This document shows positions 1 through 6,703 of a DNA stretch of 9,491 nt, in pieces. The notes under the pieces are model-generated. The model ran no database searches and was not told where the DNA came from. It was given only the letters and a program-made list of their open reading frames with translations. Made by a program: the position numbers and the translations under genes. Numbering within the stretch: position 1 is the stretch's first letter; each line of letters begins with the position of its first letter. The DNA comes from Pedosphaera sp. (lineage in GTDB: Bacteria; Verrucomicrobiota; Verrucomicrobiia; Limisphaerales; SIAT01): the NCBI GenBank assembly GCA_009691645.1, contig SIAT01000063.1, forward strand, positions 1-9,491. Direction: 5' to 3'.

Positions 1-680
1 ATCGCGTGGCGTTTCACGCGAAGAAAGGGCAGGCGCTGTTGTTGGATTTGCAGTCCAGCCGCGCGGGTTTTCTCTTGGACGGCAAACTCGCCGTGGAAGA
101 CGCCAACGGCACCACGCTGACCAGCAACGATGACAGCTCCGGCCGGAAGGATCCGCAGCTTTCCTGGAGCGCGCCGGCCGATGGTGTTTATCAGGCGGTG
201 ATCACCGACCTCTTCGGGCAGGGCGGACCGGAGCACGTGTACCGGCTGCACATCGCCGCGCCCGTTCCAGAATTTTCGGGCAGCGTGACTGCGCCCAACT
301 TCACGGTTGAACCGGGCAAGACCAACGAGGTGAAGGTGACGATCAAGACGACGGGCGGTTTCAACGGCAAGCTGCGGTTGAGCGCGGCGGGATTGCCGCC
401 GGGCGTCACTGCCGCGGCGGTGGAGATTCTCAAAGCGGGCGAGGCCAAACTGCTGTTGCTGGCCGCGCCCGGCGCACAGATCTCCGGCGGCGAGTGGCGC
501 TTGGAACTTCAGGCCGTCGAAGGCGGGCGCACGCTGCCGGTCTTTTGCGATCTCACCAGCGCGGGCTCGGACAACGGCGTGCCGCAGGGTTTTCCTGATT
601 TGCTCGTCCGGGAGACCTCGCGGCTTTGGCTTTCGATAGTGGCACCGTCACCACCCGCCCCGCCGGCCAAGAAGCCTTAG
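1..680 (+). CDS. C-terminal part of a secreted PPC-domain protein (5' truncated)
   Basis: The reading frame is open from the first base of the window and ends at TAG 678-680, so the true start lies upstream; the GTG at position 6 is probably internal. The first ~80 visible residues have the pattern of a bacterial pre-peptidase C-terminal (PPC) beta-sandwich: a 'KKGQALLLDLQSSR' strand, then 'VEDANGTTLTSNDDSSGRKD', then 'APADGVYQAVITDLFGQGG'. A second beta-rich segment follows (about residues 90-175, 'FTVEPGKTNEVKVTIK', 'AAGLPPGVTA'), resembling an Ig-like/NPCBM-associated module. The protein ends in a Pro/Ala/Lys tail. Such modules are usually extracytoplasmic domains attached to peptidases or other secreted proteins; the catalytic part, if any, is outside the window. 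No clear terminator follows before the SDR gene 69 bp downstream. Confidence 0.8.
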   Translation, partial: RVAFHAKKGQALLLDLQSSRAGFLLDGKLAVEDANGTTLTSNDDSSGRKDPQLSWSAPADGVYQAVITDLFGQGGPEHVYRLHIAAPVPEFSGSVTAPNFTVEPGKTNEVKVTIKTTGGFNGKLRLSAAGLPPGVTAAAVEILKAGEAKLLLLAAPGAQISGGEWRLELQAVEGGRTLPVFCDLTSAGSDNGVPQGFPDLLVRETSRLWLSIVAPSPPAPPAKKP

Positions 681-749
681 CGCGAAGCCAAAGCCGCGCG
701 CCGAAGTGGTTGCCTTCGCGCGGCGCGGCCGTTAAAACTGCGCCGCATT

Positions 750-1535
750 ATGAAGACCAATCTTGCCAACAAATGGGTTTTGATCACGGGCGCCTCCTCC
801 GGTTTCGGCGCCGCCACGGCGCGCGCGTTCGCGGCGGAAGGGAGCAGGCTGATCCTCGGCGCGCGGCGCGTGGACCGACTCGAGGCTGTCGCCGCCGAGT
901 GCAGGAAGCTCGGCGCGCCCGCCGCGGTCGTTCACACACTCGACGTGGGCAGTACGCCGAGCGCCGATGAGTTCGCCGCGTTTGTGCGCAAACAGACCGA
1001 GAAGGTGGATGTGCTCATCAACAACGCCGGCGGCGCGCACGGTGCGGACACGGTGGCGAACGGCAAGGACGCCGATTGGGAGGCGATGATCCAAGTCAAT
1101 TTCCTCGGCCTGATGCGCGTGACGCGCGCCATCCTGCCCCTGATGATTCACAACTCCGGCAGCAGCATCCTCAACATCGGCTCGATCGCGGGCCGCGTGG
1201 CGTACGAGGGCGGCTCCGTTTATTGCGGCGTGAAAGCGGCGGCGTTGCAGGTCACGAAGTCGCTGCGGATGGAACTCTGCGGCACCGGCGTGCGCGTCGG
1301 CACGATCGATCCCGGCTTCGCCGAGACGGAGTTTAGCATGGTGCGCTTCAAGGGCGACAAGGCGAAGTCCGACAAAGTGTACGAAGGCACCGAGCCGCTC
1401 ACGGCCGAGGATATCGCCGAGACGCTCGTCTGGTGCGCGAGCCGCCCGCCGAATGTCTGCATCGACGAGATGCTCATCAAATGCACCGACCAAGCGGCGA
1501 TCCACAAGGTGCATCGTCGTACCGTGTTGAAGTGA
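750..1535 (+). CDS. ydfG: YdfG-like NADP-dependent SDR (3-hydroxy acid / L-allo-threonine dehydrogenase type)
   Basis: A 261-residue classical short-chain dehydrogenase, normal length for the family and cytoplasmic. The cofactor-binding motif TGASSGFG is at residues 13-20, and basic residues R39/R40 after the second strand suggest NADP(H). NNAG is at 91-94, and the catalytic tetrad is N117, S145, Y158 and K162 (YCGVK). The C-terminal half (ETEFSMVRFKGD, then PLTAEDIAE, then a Q..A...VHR ending) is the signature of YdfG and its relatives, which oxidise serine, L-allo-threonine or 3-hydroxypropionate-type 3-hydroxy acids. The exact substrate cannot be read from sequence. The ATG at 750 gives an N-terminus of the expected length; no Shine-Dalgarno is visible before it. 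The gene ends just before a strong hairpin terminator and may be monocistronic. Confidence 0.93.
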   Translation: MKTNLANKWVLITGASSGFGAATARAFAAEGSRLILGARRVDRLEAVAAECRKLGAPAAVVHTLDVGSTPSADEFAAFVRKQTEKVDVLINNAGGAHGADTVANGKDADWEAMIQVNFLGLMRVTRAILPLMIHNSGSSILNIGSIAGRVAYEGGSVYCGVKAAALQVTKSLRMELCGTGVRVGTIDPGFAETEFSMVRFKGDKAKSDKVYEGTEPLTAEDIAETLVWCASRPPNVCIDEMLIKCTDQAAIHKVHRRTVLK

Positions 1536-1570
1536 AGCGGATGAGGACTCTCACGATTTGAGCAAACAAC

Positions 1571-1600
1571 AAGGGCCGGCAAACGCCGGCCCTTTTCGTT
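1571..1600 (+). terminator. Rho-independent terminator, probably bidirectional, between convergent genes
   Basis: A perfect 10-bp inverted repeat (AAGGGCCGGC at 1571-1580, GCCGGCCCTT at 1585-1594) with a 4-nt AAAC loop is followed on the + strand by a T-rich run (TTTTCGTTT). It lies 35 bp after the SDR stop. Read on the minus strand the same stem is followed by TTGTTGTTTG, so it could also end the esterase operon arriving from the other side (stop at 1641). Confidence 0.9.
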
Positions 1601-1640
1601 TCTGTGGAGAATGGATTTCGCGGCTCTTGTGGCGGCGGGT

Positions 1641-2402
1641 TTATTTCTTTTCCGGCGGAGCTTGAAGCTTTCGCATCGCCTCAAAATAGCGACGGCCGAA
1701 CTCGCGATAAGCGGGCGCGTCGAAGTGAACCTTGTCGCCTTTGTGACCGAGACCGTTTGATGGGATGAAGGCGGTGTGCGACACGCGCTTCGGCAGCGTC
1801 TGCAGCGCCTCATTGACCGTCGTCACATTCGCGCCTTCGCGGTAAAACTCGCCGAGTTGGCCGACGACGACCGGCAGCGCGGGCGCATCGAGGTCCTTGC
1901 GCAACGTGGCGATCATCGCATCGAGATTCTTCGCGTACGCCTGCGCGGTCTCGGGTTTGCCGCTGTCATTCTCGCCTTGATGCCAGAGCACGCCTTTGAT
2001 GACGCCCTCCTTCATCGCAGCGCGAGCGCGTTTGAGCGCGGCTTCGTACAAATCAGCGCCCTTTTGCCAGCGGCTGATCGGCGTGCCACCGACGGCGCAC
2101 GGGATGAGCCCGATGCGGATCTTGCCATCCGCCTTCGCCATCTCGAGGCCGAAGGTGCGGCCGAGGCCGACGCCGGCGATCGGCTTGTCGAAGTGAATCG
2201 GATCAACCGCAGGTGCCCACGTGTTTTCTTTCGTGAGCGTGAAGACCTGCGCGTGCGGTTGTTTATCTTGATCCTCCAACTTGCCGCGGCCGGCCATGTT
2301 CGACTGGCCGATGAGCAGGTAGAGATGGAAGGCGGGGTCAGGCGCAGCCGCACAGAGCGGCCACGCCCAACCGAAGCAGAACAGCAGCGCGAGCAGTCGC
2401 AT
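1641..2402 (-). CDS. Secreted sialate O-acetylesterase-type SGNH hydrolase (short form)
   Basis: Starting at the ATG at 2402-2400 gives 253 residues with a clear signal peptide (MRLLALLFCFGWAWPLCAAA, likely cut after the AAA near residue 20). An upstream in-frame ATG at 2459 would add an Arg/Ala-rich stretch inside the preceding gene and is unlikely. SGNH-family blocks are visible: GQSNMAGRG at 32-40 with nucleophile S34, a CAVGGTP block at 102-108, WHQGEND at 140-146, and D223/H226 in the GDKVHFD segment as the likely acid/base pair. This matches the SASA (DUF303) carbohydrate-esterase family, which removes O-acetyl groups from sialic acids or from plant/algal polysaccharides. The start overlaps the upstream esterase stop (TGATG), implying translational coupling. 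The substrate is unknown. The C-terminus is Pro/Lys-rich (APPEKK). Confidence 0.88.
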   Translation of the reverse strand: MRLLALLFCFGWAWPLCAAAPDPAFHLYLLIGQSNMAGRGKLEDQDKQPHAQVFTLTKENTWAPAVDPIHFDKPIAGVGLGRTFGLEMAKADGKIRIGLIPCAVGGTPISRWQKGADLYEAALKRARAAMKEGVIKGVLWHQGENDSGKPETAQAYAKNLDAMIATLRKDLDAPALPVVVGQLGEFYREGANVTTVNEALQTLPKRVSHTAFIPSNGLGHKGDKVHFDAPAYREFGRRYFEAMRKLQAPPEKK

Positions 2403-4018
2403 CACTTCTTCGCCGGCGCGGGCGCGGGCGCGAGAACGGGCATCACCGCATCCGTCCATTTGTCGGTACGGAAAGGCGAGGTGGGCAGGCCGGAGGCGCT
2501 GGCAAAATTCGGCTCGGCAAGTTCATGCCAGCCAAAACGCACGGCCACGGGCTGGGTCACGCCTTCGGCGCTGACGCTGACGGTGTTGCCGATAATCTCG
2601 GCCTTGGCCTCGACGAATTTCTTGTCCGCGCCGGCGATGGTGAACCACGTGAGCGCCTGGCCGTTGAGCGACTTGAGGCCGCCCTCGGCGTTCTTAAACG
2701 AGACGCGGGCCTTGTCGCCTTCGACCTTGAGCGTGTCGAACAGCGGGCTGGCGTAGCTGGTGACGGGCTTGTTGTAAGTCTTCGCCAGCGCCCAGAGCGC
2801 GAGGCGATGCGCGACGGTTTGTTTGTCGGGCGGGTGGATGTCACGGATGGTGCTCACGTCGGTGATCACCGCCATGCCGGTGTTCGGGATGGAGAGCGTG
2901 GCGGCCTGCGCTTCCCAGATGCCGGGGAGTTTTTCGGGGCTGTTGTAGCGGTAGGGCGCGAGTTGGACGAAGAGGAACGGGAACTCGCCCTGATTCCAGA
3001 GCGTGCGCCAGCCGCCGATGAGCGCCTTCTTCTTCTCGAAGTAGAGCATCCCTTCGCCGTTGTTCGACTCGCCCTGATACCAGAGAGCGCCCTTGATGGC
3101 GTAGGGGATGAGTGGGTGAACCATCGCGTTGTAAATGGAGAGCGGCGAGCCGCTGCTGACGTTGAACACGGGGTTGCCCTTGCCGTCGAGGACGGGGCGG
3201 GACTTCTGCTTGCCCTTGTCGTCGAGGACGGGCTTGGTCGTGGCCTTGCCGGCTTTGTCGAGGATTGGCTTGCCTGCGGCGTCGAGCGCGGGCTGGGTTT
3301 CAAGAATGACCTGCGGCGTCCGCGCCGGGAAGGTCGCGAGCTTGTCCGCGAAGTCCGCCTTGAGCGCAGGCACGGACTGGAAGCCGACCGGCGGCGTCCA
3401 CGGCTCAATGCGCGTGCCGCCCCAGTTGCAACCGATGAGGCCGATGGGCACGTCGAGTTCCTTCTGGATGTCGCGCGCGAAGAAGTAGCCCACGGCGGAG
3501 AAGCTGCCGACCGTCTGCGGCGTGGCGGCCTGCCAAGGTCCGGCCTTCACGTCGTCCTGCGGCGTGGCAGCCGTGACGCGCGGGATCTTGATGTGGCGGA
3601 TGCGCGGGTTGTTCGCGGCGGCGATTTCGTCCTTCGCATTCTTCGACTGGCTGACGGCCCACTCCATGTTCGACTGGCCGGAGCAGAACCACACTTCGCC
3701 GACGACCACGTCGTTGAACTCGACCTTGTTCTTCCCGCTGACCGTGAACTTCGCCCCCGTGCTGCTGCCCTTCAGCGGTGTCAGCGCCACGGACCACTTG
3801 CCACCTTTGGCCGTGGTCTCTGCCTTTTGACCGGCGAACTCGACGGTGACCTTCTCGCCCTCGTCGGCCCAGCCCCACACGGGGACTTTCTGGTCGCGCT
3901 GGAGGACCATGCGGTCGCTGAAGATGACGGGCAGCTTCACGTCCGCGTGGGCGGCGAGGCTGATCGCGGCCAAAATGGCGGCGGAGACGATGGGTCGGAA
4001 CCGGTTGAATGATTTCAT
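2402..4018 (-). CDS. Secreted sialate O-acetylesterase (long form) with a tandem-repeat insert
   Basis: Taking ATG at 4018 gives 538 residues beginning with a signal peptide (MKSFNRFRPIVSAAILAAIS, cut near AHA|D at 25); ATG at 4030 would add only four residues, and neither has a convincing ribosome site. After an N-terminal beta domain ('VIFSDRMVLQRDQKVPVWGWA') comes the SASA domain: EVWFCSGQSNMEW at 108-120 with nucleophile S116, a GCNWGGTRIEPW block at 196-207, LWYQGESNN at 312-320, and D393/H395 in RDIHPPDKQ. A C-terminal beta-rich region ends in a Pro/Ala/Lys tail. Length and motif order match the bacterial long-form 9-O-acetylesterases acting on acetylated glycans outside the cytoplasm. 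Residues about 245-286 form four short tandem units absent from the core fold (see findings). It shares one base with the next esterase gene. Confidence 0.93.
   Translation of the reverse strand: MKSFNRFRPIVSAAILAAISLAAHADVKLPVIFSDRMVLQRDQKVPVWGWADEGEKVTVEFAGQKAETTAKGGKWSVALTPLKGSSTGAKFTVSGKNKVEFNDVVVGEVWFCSGQSNMEWAVSQSKNAKDEIAAANNPRIRHIKIPRVTAATPQDDVKAGPWQAATPQTVGSFSAVGYFFARDIQKELDVPIGLIGCNWGGTRIEPWTPPVGFQSVPALKADFADKLATFPARTPQVILETQPALDAAGKPILDKAGKATTKPVLDDKGKQKSRPVLDGKGNPVFNVSSGSPLSIYNAMVHPLIPYAIKGALWYQGESNNGEGMLYFEKKKALIGGWRTLWNQGEFPFLFVQLAPYRYNSPEKLPGIWEAQAATLSIPNTGMAVITDVSTIRDIHPPDKQTVAHRLALWALAKTYNKPVTSYASPLFDTLKVEGDKARVSFKNAEGGLKSLNGQALTWFTIAGADKKFVEAKAEIIGNTVSVSAEGVTQPVAVRFGWHELAEPNFASASGLPTSPFRTDKWTDAVMPVLAPAPAPAKK
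3161..3286 (-). repeat. In-frame tandem repeat coding for Leu-Asp/Gly-Lys units
   Basis: Inside the long esterase, residues 245-286 read as four consecutive units that each start with Leu-Asp and carry a Gly-Lys (or Gly-Asn) a few residues on: an 8-residue unit, two 12-residue units (36 bp each, at 3262-3227 and 3226-3191) and a final 10-residue unit. At DNA level each unit boundary carries a copy of a GTCGAG-type junction on the + strand. The units are diverged, not identical, so this is an established protein insert and not a recent slippage product. Confidence 0.75.
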
Positions 4019-4156
4019 AGGTCGCGCCATTCAAGCGGTTTGCCGTAAGACGTCAACTGAGAAATTCGGACGGTACGAGGCCAACCGGAGAGCGTCACGC
4101 GGGCGTGGCGCCCCTTTTGCCTTTCCGCCTGCGAGGCTGGCTGTTACAAAACCGGC
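4019..4156. promoter_or_regulatory. Divergent intergenic region between the esterase operon and proC
   Basis: These 138 bp separate two divergent transcription units and must hold a promoter for each unless transcripts start further away. On the minus strand TTGACG (4055-4050) resembles a -35 box and would put its -10 at about 4033-4028, but the hexamer there (TGAATG) is poor. If real, it would favour the 4018 start over 4030. On the + strand no good -10/-35 pair is visible. The most definite structure is the hairpin at 4092-4118. Confidence 0.4.
4092..4118 (+). promoter_or_regulatory. Hairpin with short T run in the proC leader
   Basis: GCGTCACGC (4092-4100) and GCGTGGCGC (4103-4111) pair with one G-U wobble, with only GG between them, so the closing pair probably opens to a 4-nt loop. 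The hairpin is followed by CCCTTTT. It resembles an intrinsic terminator but has no + strand gene upstream to end; it lies 38 bp before the proC start. It may be a leader attenuator, a guard against antisense transcription, or chance in GC-rich DNA. Confidence 0.4.
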
Positions 4157-4966
4157 ATGGCAACCAAACTGGGATTCCTCGGCGCGGGCAAGATGGCGAC
4201 CGCGCTCGCCAAGGGCTTCCTTCACGCGAAACTGGCGAAGGCCGCCGACCTCGTCGCAAGCGACGTCGTGCCCGCCGCCCGCACGCACTTCACCGAGGAG
4301 ACCGGCGGTAAGGCCGTTGATTCCAACGGAGCCGCGCTCAAAGCTGCGAACATCCTCTTCCTCGCGGTAAAACCCGATCAAGTGAAGGAAGTGCTCGCCG
4401 GCATCCGCGCCGCGTGGACCGCCCGCCACCTCCTCGTCTCCATCTGCGCCGGCGTGCCGCTGGCCAAACTCGAAAGCGCCCTGCCCGCGGGCGCGCGCGT
4501 CATCCGCGTGATGCCGAACACGCCCGCGCTGGTCGGCGCTTCCGCCTCGGCGTATGCGCTTGGCTCCGGCGCGACGAAGGCCGACGGCGAGTTGGCGCAA
4601 AAATTATTTTCCGCCGTCGGCGTTGCGTTTCAAGTGAAGGAATCGCTGCTCGACGCCGTCACCGGCCTCTCCGGCAGCGGTCCGGCGTACGCATATCTGA
4701 TGATCGAAGCCCTCAGCGACGGCGGCGTGGCGGCCGGCCTGCCCCGCGATGTGGCGACGAAGCTCGCCGCACAGACGTTGCTCGGCGCGGCCAAGATGGT
4801 GATCGAGACCGGCCAGCATCCCGGCGCGTTGAAGGACATGGTCACCAGCCCCGGCGGGACGACGATCGAGGGACTGCACGAATTGGAACGCGGCAAAGTG
4901 CGCGGCGCATTGATGAGCGCCGTCCGCGCCGCGACGGAGAAGTCGAAGAAACTCGGCCAAGCGTGA
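4157..4966 (+). CDS. proC: Pyrroline-5-carboxylate reductase
   Basis: This 269-residue cytoplasmic enzyme catalyses the last step of proline synthesis, the NAD(P)H-dependent reduction of 1-pyrroline-5-carboxylate to L-proline. The N-terminal Rossmann motif GFLGAGKMA is at residues 6-14, AVKPD at 70-74 and MPNTP at 119-123. The C-terminal dimerisation and substrate-binding helices carry the family signature: GLSGSGPAY at 170-178 and MVTSPGGTT at 228-236, followed by EGLHELE. Length and motif order are normal and nothing is missing. The ATG at 4157 places the nucleotide-binding strand at the usual position; no Shine-Dalgarno is evident. Its stop is one base from the start of the downstream transporter gene (TGA-G-ATG), so the two are probably co-transcribed and translationally coupled. 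No glutamate kinase or glutamyl-phosphate reductase gene lies nearby. Confidence 0.97.
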   Translation: MATKLGFLGAGKMATALAKGFLHAKLAKAADLVASDVVPAARTHFTEETGGKAVDSNGAALKAANILFLAVKPDQVKEVLAGIRAAWTARHLLVSICAGVPLAKLESALPAGARVIRVMPNTPALVGASASAYALGSGATKADGELAQKLFSAVGVAFQVKESLLDAVTGLSGSGPAYAYLMIEALSDGGVAAGLPRDVATKLAAQTLLGAAKMVIETGQHPGALKDMVTSPGGTTIEGLHELERGKVRGALMSAVRAATEKSKKLGQA

Positions 4967-4967
4967 G

Positions 4968-6089
4968 ATGAGTTTCCCTCCACCCACCGAGAAGCAGGCG
5001 CGCGTGCTCTGGTTTTCACTCACGGCGTTGGCCGTCGGCGCTGCGCTGGCGCTGCTCGGCACGGTGTTGTGGGGCGTGGGAATGGTCGTCAACAAACTCT
5101 CACCCGTGCTCATCCCGCTGGCCGTCGCGGGCATCCTCGCTTACCTGCTCGATCCGCTGGTGGATTTCTTCGAGCGCCGGATGTCGCGCGCGGCGGCGAT
5201 CCTCGCCGTGTTCAGCCTCGCGCTGCTGTTCTTCGGGCTGCTGCTCGGCACGGTGATCCCGAGGCTCGTGGTCGAGACGGGCGACCTCGCGCAACGCGCG
5301 CCGGGACTGGTCGAGAAGGTGCAGAAAAGCGTGAGCGAATGGCTCGCCACCTCGCCGTGGGCGGCGAAAGGGAAGCTCGCGTGGGATCAGCAGGGCGCGG
5401 ATATGACCGACTGGTTCGTGTCGTCGCTCCCGAAGGCTACGACATGGCTGCTCGCGCGACTCGGCCAGGCGGCCTCGTGGTTCGGATTGCTCGCCGGCTT
5501 CGCACTCGTGCCGGTGTACGTGTTCTACTTTCTGCTCGAGAAGAAACGGATTGAAGGCGGCTGGGCCAACTACCTGCCGCTCGCCGCCGGTCCGGTGCGC
5601 GACGAGGCGGCATTCATCCTGCGCTCGATCAACGACTGTCTCATCACCTTCTTCCGCGGCCAAATCCTCGTGGCGCTGTGCGACGCCGCGCTGCTCACAC
5701 TCGGTCTTTGGGCCGTGGGCGTTGAGTTCGCGCTCTTCCTCGGCTTCGTCGCCGGCATTCTCTGCATCGTGCCGTACCTCGGCGTGATGGTGGCTCTGGT
5801 GCCGGCGCTGGCGCTGACGGCGGTGCAATTTCAGGACTGGCAACATCCGGCGGCGGTGCTCGCGATCTTCGCCGTGGTGCTGAAGCTCGACAGTTGGTAT
5901 CTCTCGCCGAAGATCATCGGCGACCGCGTGGGACTGCATCCGCTCGCGATCATCGTTTCGGTGATCGCCGGCACCTGCTTGTTGGGCGGCCTGCTCGGCG
6001 GTCTGCTGGCGATCCCGCTCGCCGCGGCGTTGCGCACGCTGCTGGCGCACTACGTCTGGAAACGGCCGACGAACGCGGCCGCGTCGTAG
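4968..6089 (+). CDS. AI-2E family (PerM-like) transporter
   Basis: This 373-residue polytopic inner-membrane protein belongs to the AI-2 exporter/PerM superfamily. Hydrophobic segments lie at about residues 13-41, 45-65, 76-98, 168-190, 232-250, 252-285 and 293-308, with a final pair at 322-358. A soluble amphipathic stretch at about 100-165 (LVVETGDLAQRAPGLVEKVQ) follows the third segment, as in the family. Diagnostic motifs are FFRGQ (228-232), IVPYLG (267-272) and LSPKIIGDRVGLHP (312-325), followed by the PLAAALR ending. Members have been linked to autoinducer-2 or other small-molecule export and to sodium/proton exchange; the substrate here is unknown. It follows proC by one base, which suggests coupled expression, although no functional link is established. 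It converges on the HAD gene with only 12 bp between the stops and no terminator in that gap. Confidence 0.93.
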   Translation: MSFPPPTEKQARVLWFSLTALAVGAALALLGTVLWGVGMVVNKLSPVLIPLAVAGILAYLLDPLVDFFERRMSRAAAILAVFSLALLFFGLLLGTVIPRLVVETGDLAQRAPGLVEKVQKSVSEWLATSPWAAKGKLAWDQQGADMTDWFVSSLPKATTWLLARLGQAASWFGLLAGFALVPVYVFYFLLEKKRIEGGWANYLPLAAGPVRDEAAFILRSINDCLITFFRGQILVALCDAALLTLGLWAVGVEFALFLGFVAGILCIVPYLGVMVALVPALALTAVQFQDWQHPAAVLAIFAVVLKLDSWYLSPKIIGDRVGLHPLAIIVSVIAGTCLLGGLLGGLLAIPLAAALRTLLAHYVWKRPTNAAAS

Positions 6090-6101
6090 CGTCCGTTGCT
6101 T

Positions 6102-6674
6102 CTACTTCTTCTCTCCGAGCAATTCCCGCACATCCACCGCTTCCATCCCGGCAGCGCGAATCGCTTCCATCCCAATATCGGTGTCCTCGTAACCACGGCA
6201 GTGACGCGGATCGGCGCCGATGCGCTGCGCTGCCAGCAGGAAGATGTCCGGTGCCGGCTTGTGATTCGTCACATCCTCGCTGGTGCAGAGGGCGTCGAAA
6301 AGGTGCGCGATGCCGAGGCGGGCGAGCACTTGCGGGATGATGTGGCGCTGGCCGCCGGTGGCGATGGCGAGCGGCACGCGGCCGTGATGTTCGCGCGCAA
6401 TCTGCACCACCGGTTCGATGAGGGTGACACGGTGCATCTGCGCGAGGTACGCCTCCTCCTTCTCGCGCGAGACCTGCACAGGGTCGATGTCGAACCGCTG
6501 TTCCGCGCTCAACATCGCGAGGATCTTGCGTGAAGGAACGCCGCCGAGTTTGTAGAAACGGTCCTCGGGAAAATGAATCCCGTGCCGCGTGCAGACCTCG
6601 TTCCACGCCAGCCAGTGCAGCGGCATCGAATCCACCAACGTGCCGTCGAAGTCGAAGATGAGTCCTTGCAACAT
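6102..6674 (-). CDS. YqaB-like HAD phosphatase (beta-phosphoglucomutase-type subfamily)
   Basis: Starting at ATG 6674-6672 gives 190 residues beginning MLQGLIFDFDGT, the usual HAD N-terminus; a longer frame upstream would run into prfA and add Arg-rich junk. Motif I is DFDGT (nucleophile D8, acid/base D10), motif II ATGG (T106), motif III HKPAPD (K139) and motif IV YEDTD (E163/D164). A small helical cap sits after motif I (about residues 17-75). The C-terminal half (FDA...NHKPAPDIFLLAAQR...RAAGMEAVDVR) closely follows E. coli YqaB, a fructose-1-phosphate phosphatase, so a sugar-phosphate phosphatase is the best guess; beta-phosphoglucomutase is less likely but cannot be excluded. It starts 29 bp after the prfA stop on the same strand, probably in one transcript. 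No Shine-Dalgarno is seen. Confidence 0.9.
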   Translation of the reverse strand: MLQGLIFDFDGTLVDSMPLHWLAWNEVCTRHGIHFPEDRFYKLGGVPSRKILAMLSAEQRFDIDPVQVSREKEEAYLAQMHRVTLIEPVVQIAREHHGRVPLAIATGGQRHIIPQVLARLGIAHLFDALCTSEDVTNHKPAPDIFLLAAQRIGADPRHCRGYEDTDIGMEAIRAAGMEAVDVRELLGEKK

Positions 6675-6703
6675 AAGTTTTGGAAACGTAGGCCGGGGGT
6701 GAC

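Noticed and set aside
681..729. Hairpins between the PPC protein gene and the SDR gene (CGCGAAG 681-687 with CTTCGCG 714-720, and a competing CGAAG/CTTCG stem)
   Set aside because: No T run follows the stems, and palindromes are frequent in such GC-rich sequence; not convincing as a terminator.
732..1514. A 260-codon minus-strand frame opposite the SDR gene
   Set aside because: Its Arg/Ala/His-rich composition is typical of antisense frames in GC-rich DNA; the + strand SDR is complete.
2525..4012. A 495-codon open frame on the + strand opposite the long esterase
   Set aside because: It mirrors the codon pattern of the esterase, has no recognisable domain, and the opposite strand carries a complete SASA enzyme with catalytic residues.
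5100..6050. A 316-codon minus-strand frame opposite the transporter gene
   Set aside because: It is Arg/Glu/Gln/His-rich with no hydrophobic or domain pattern; the + strand has a full AI-2E family protein.
6073..6084. 12-bp palindrome ACGCGGCCGCGT at the end of the transporter gene
   Set aside because: It lies inside the coding sequence with no loop and no T run; not a terminator for the convergent genes.
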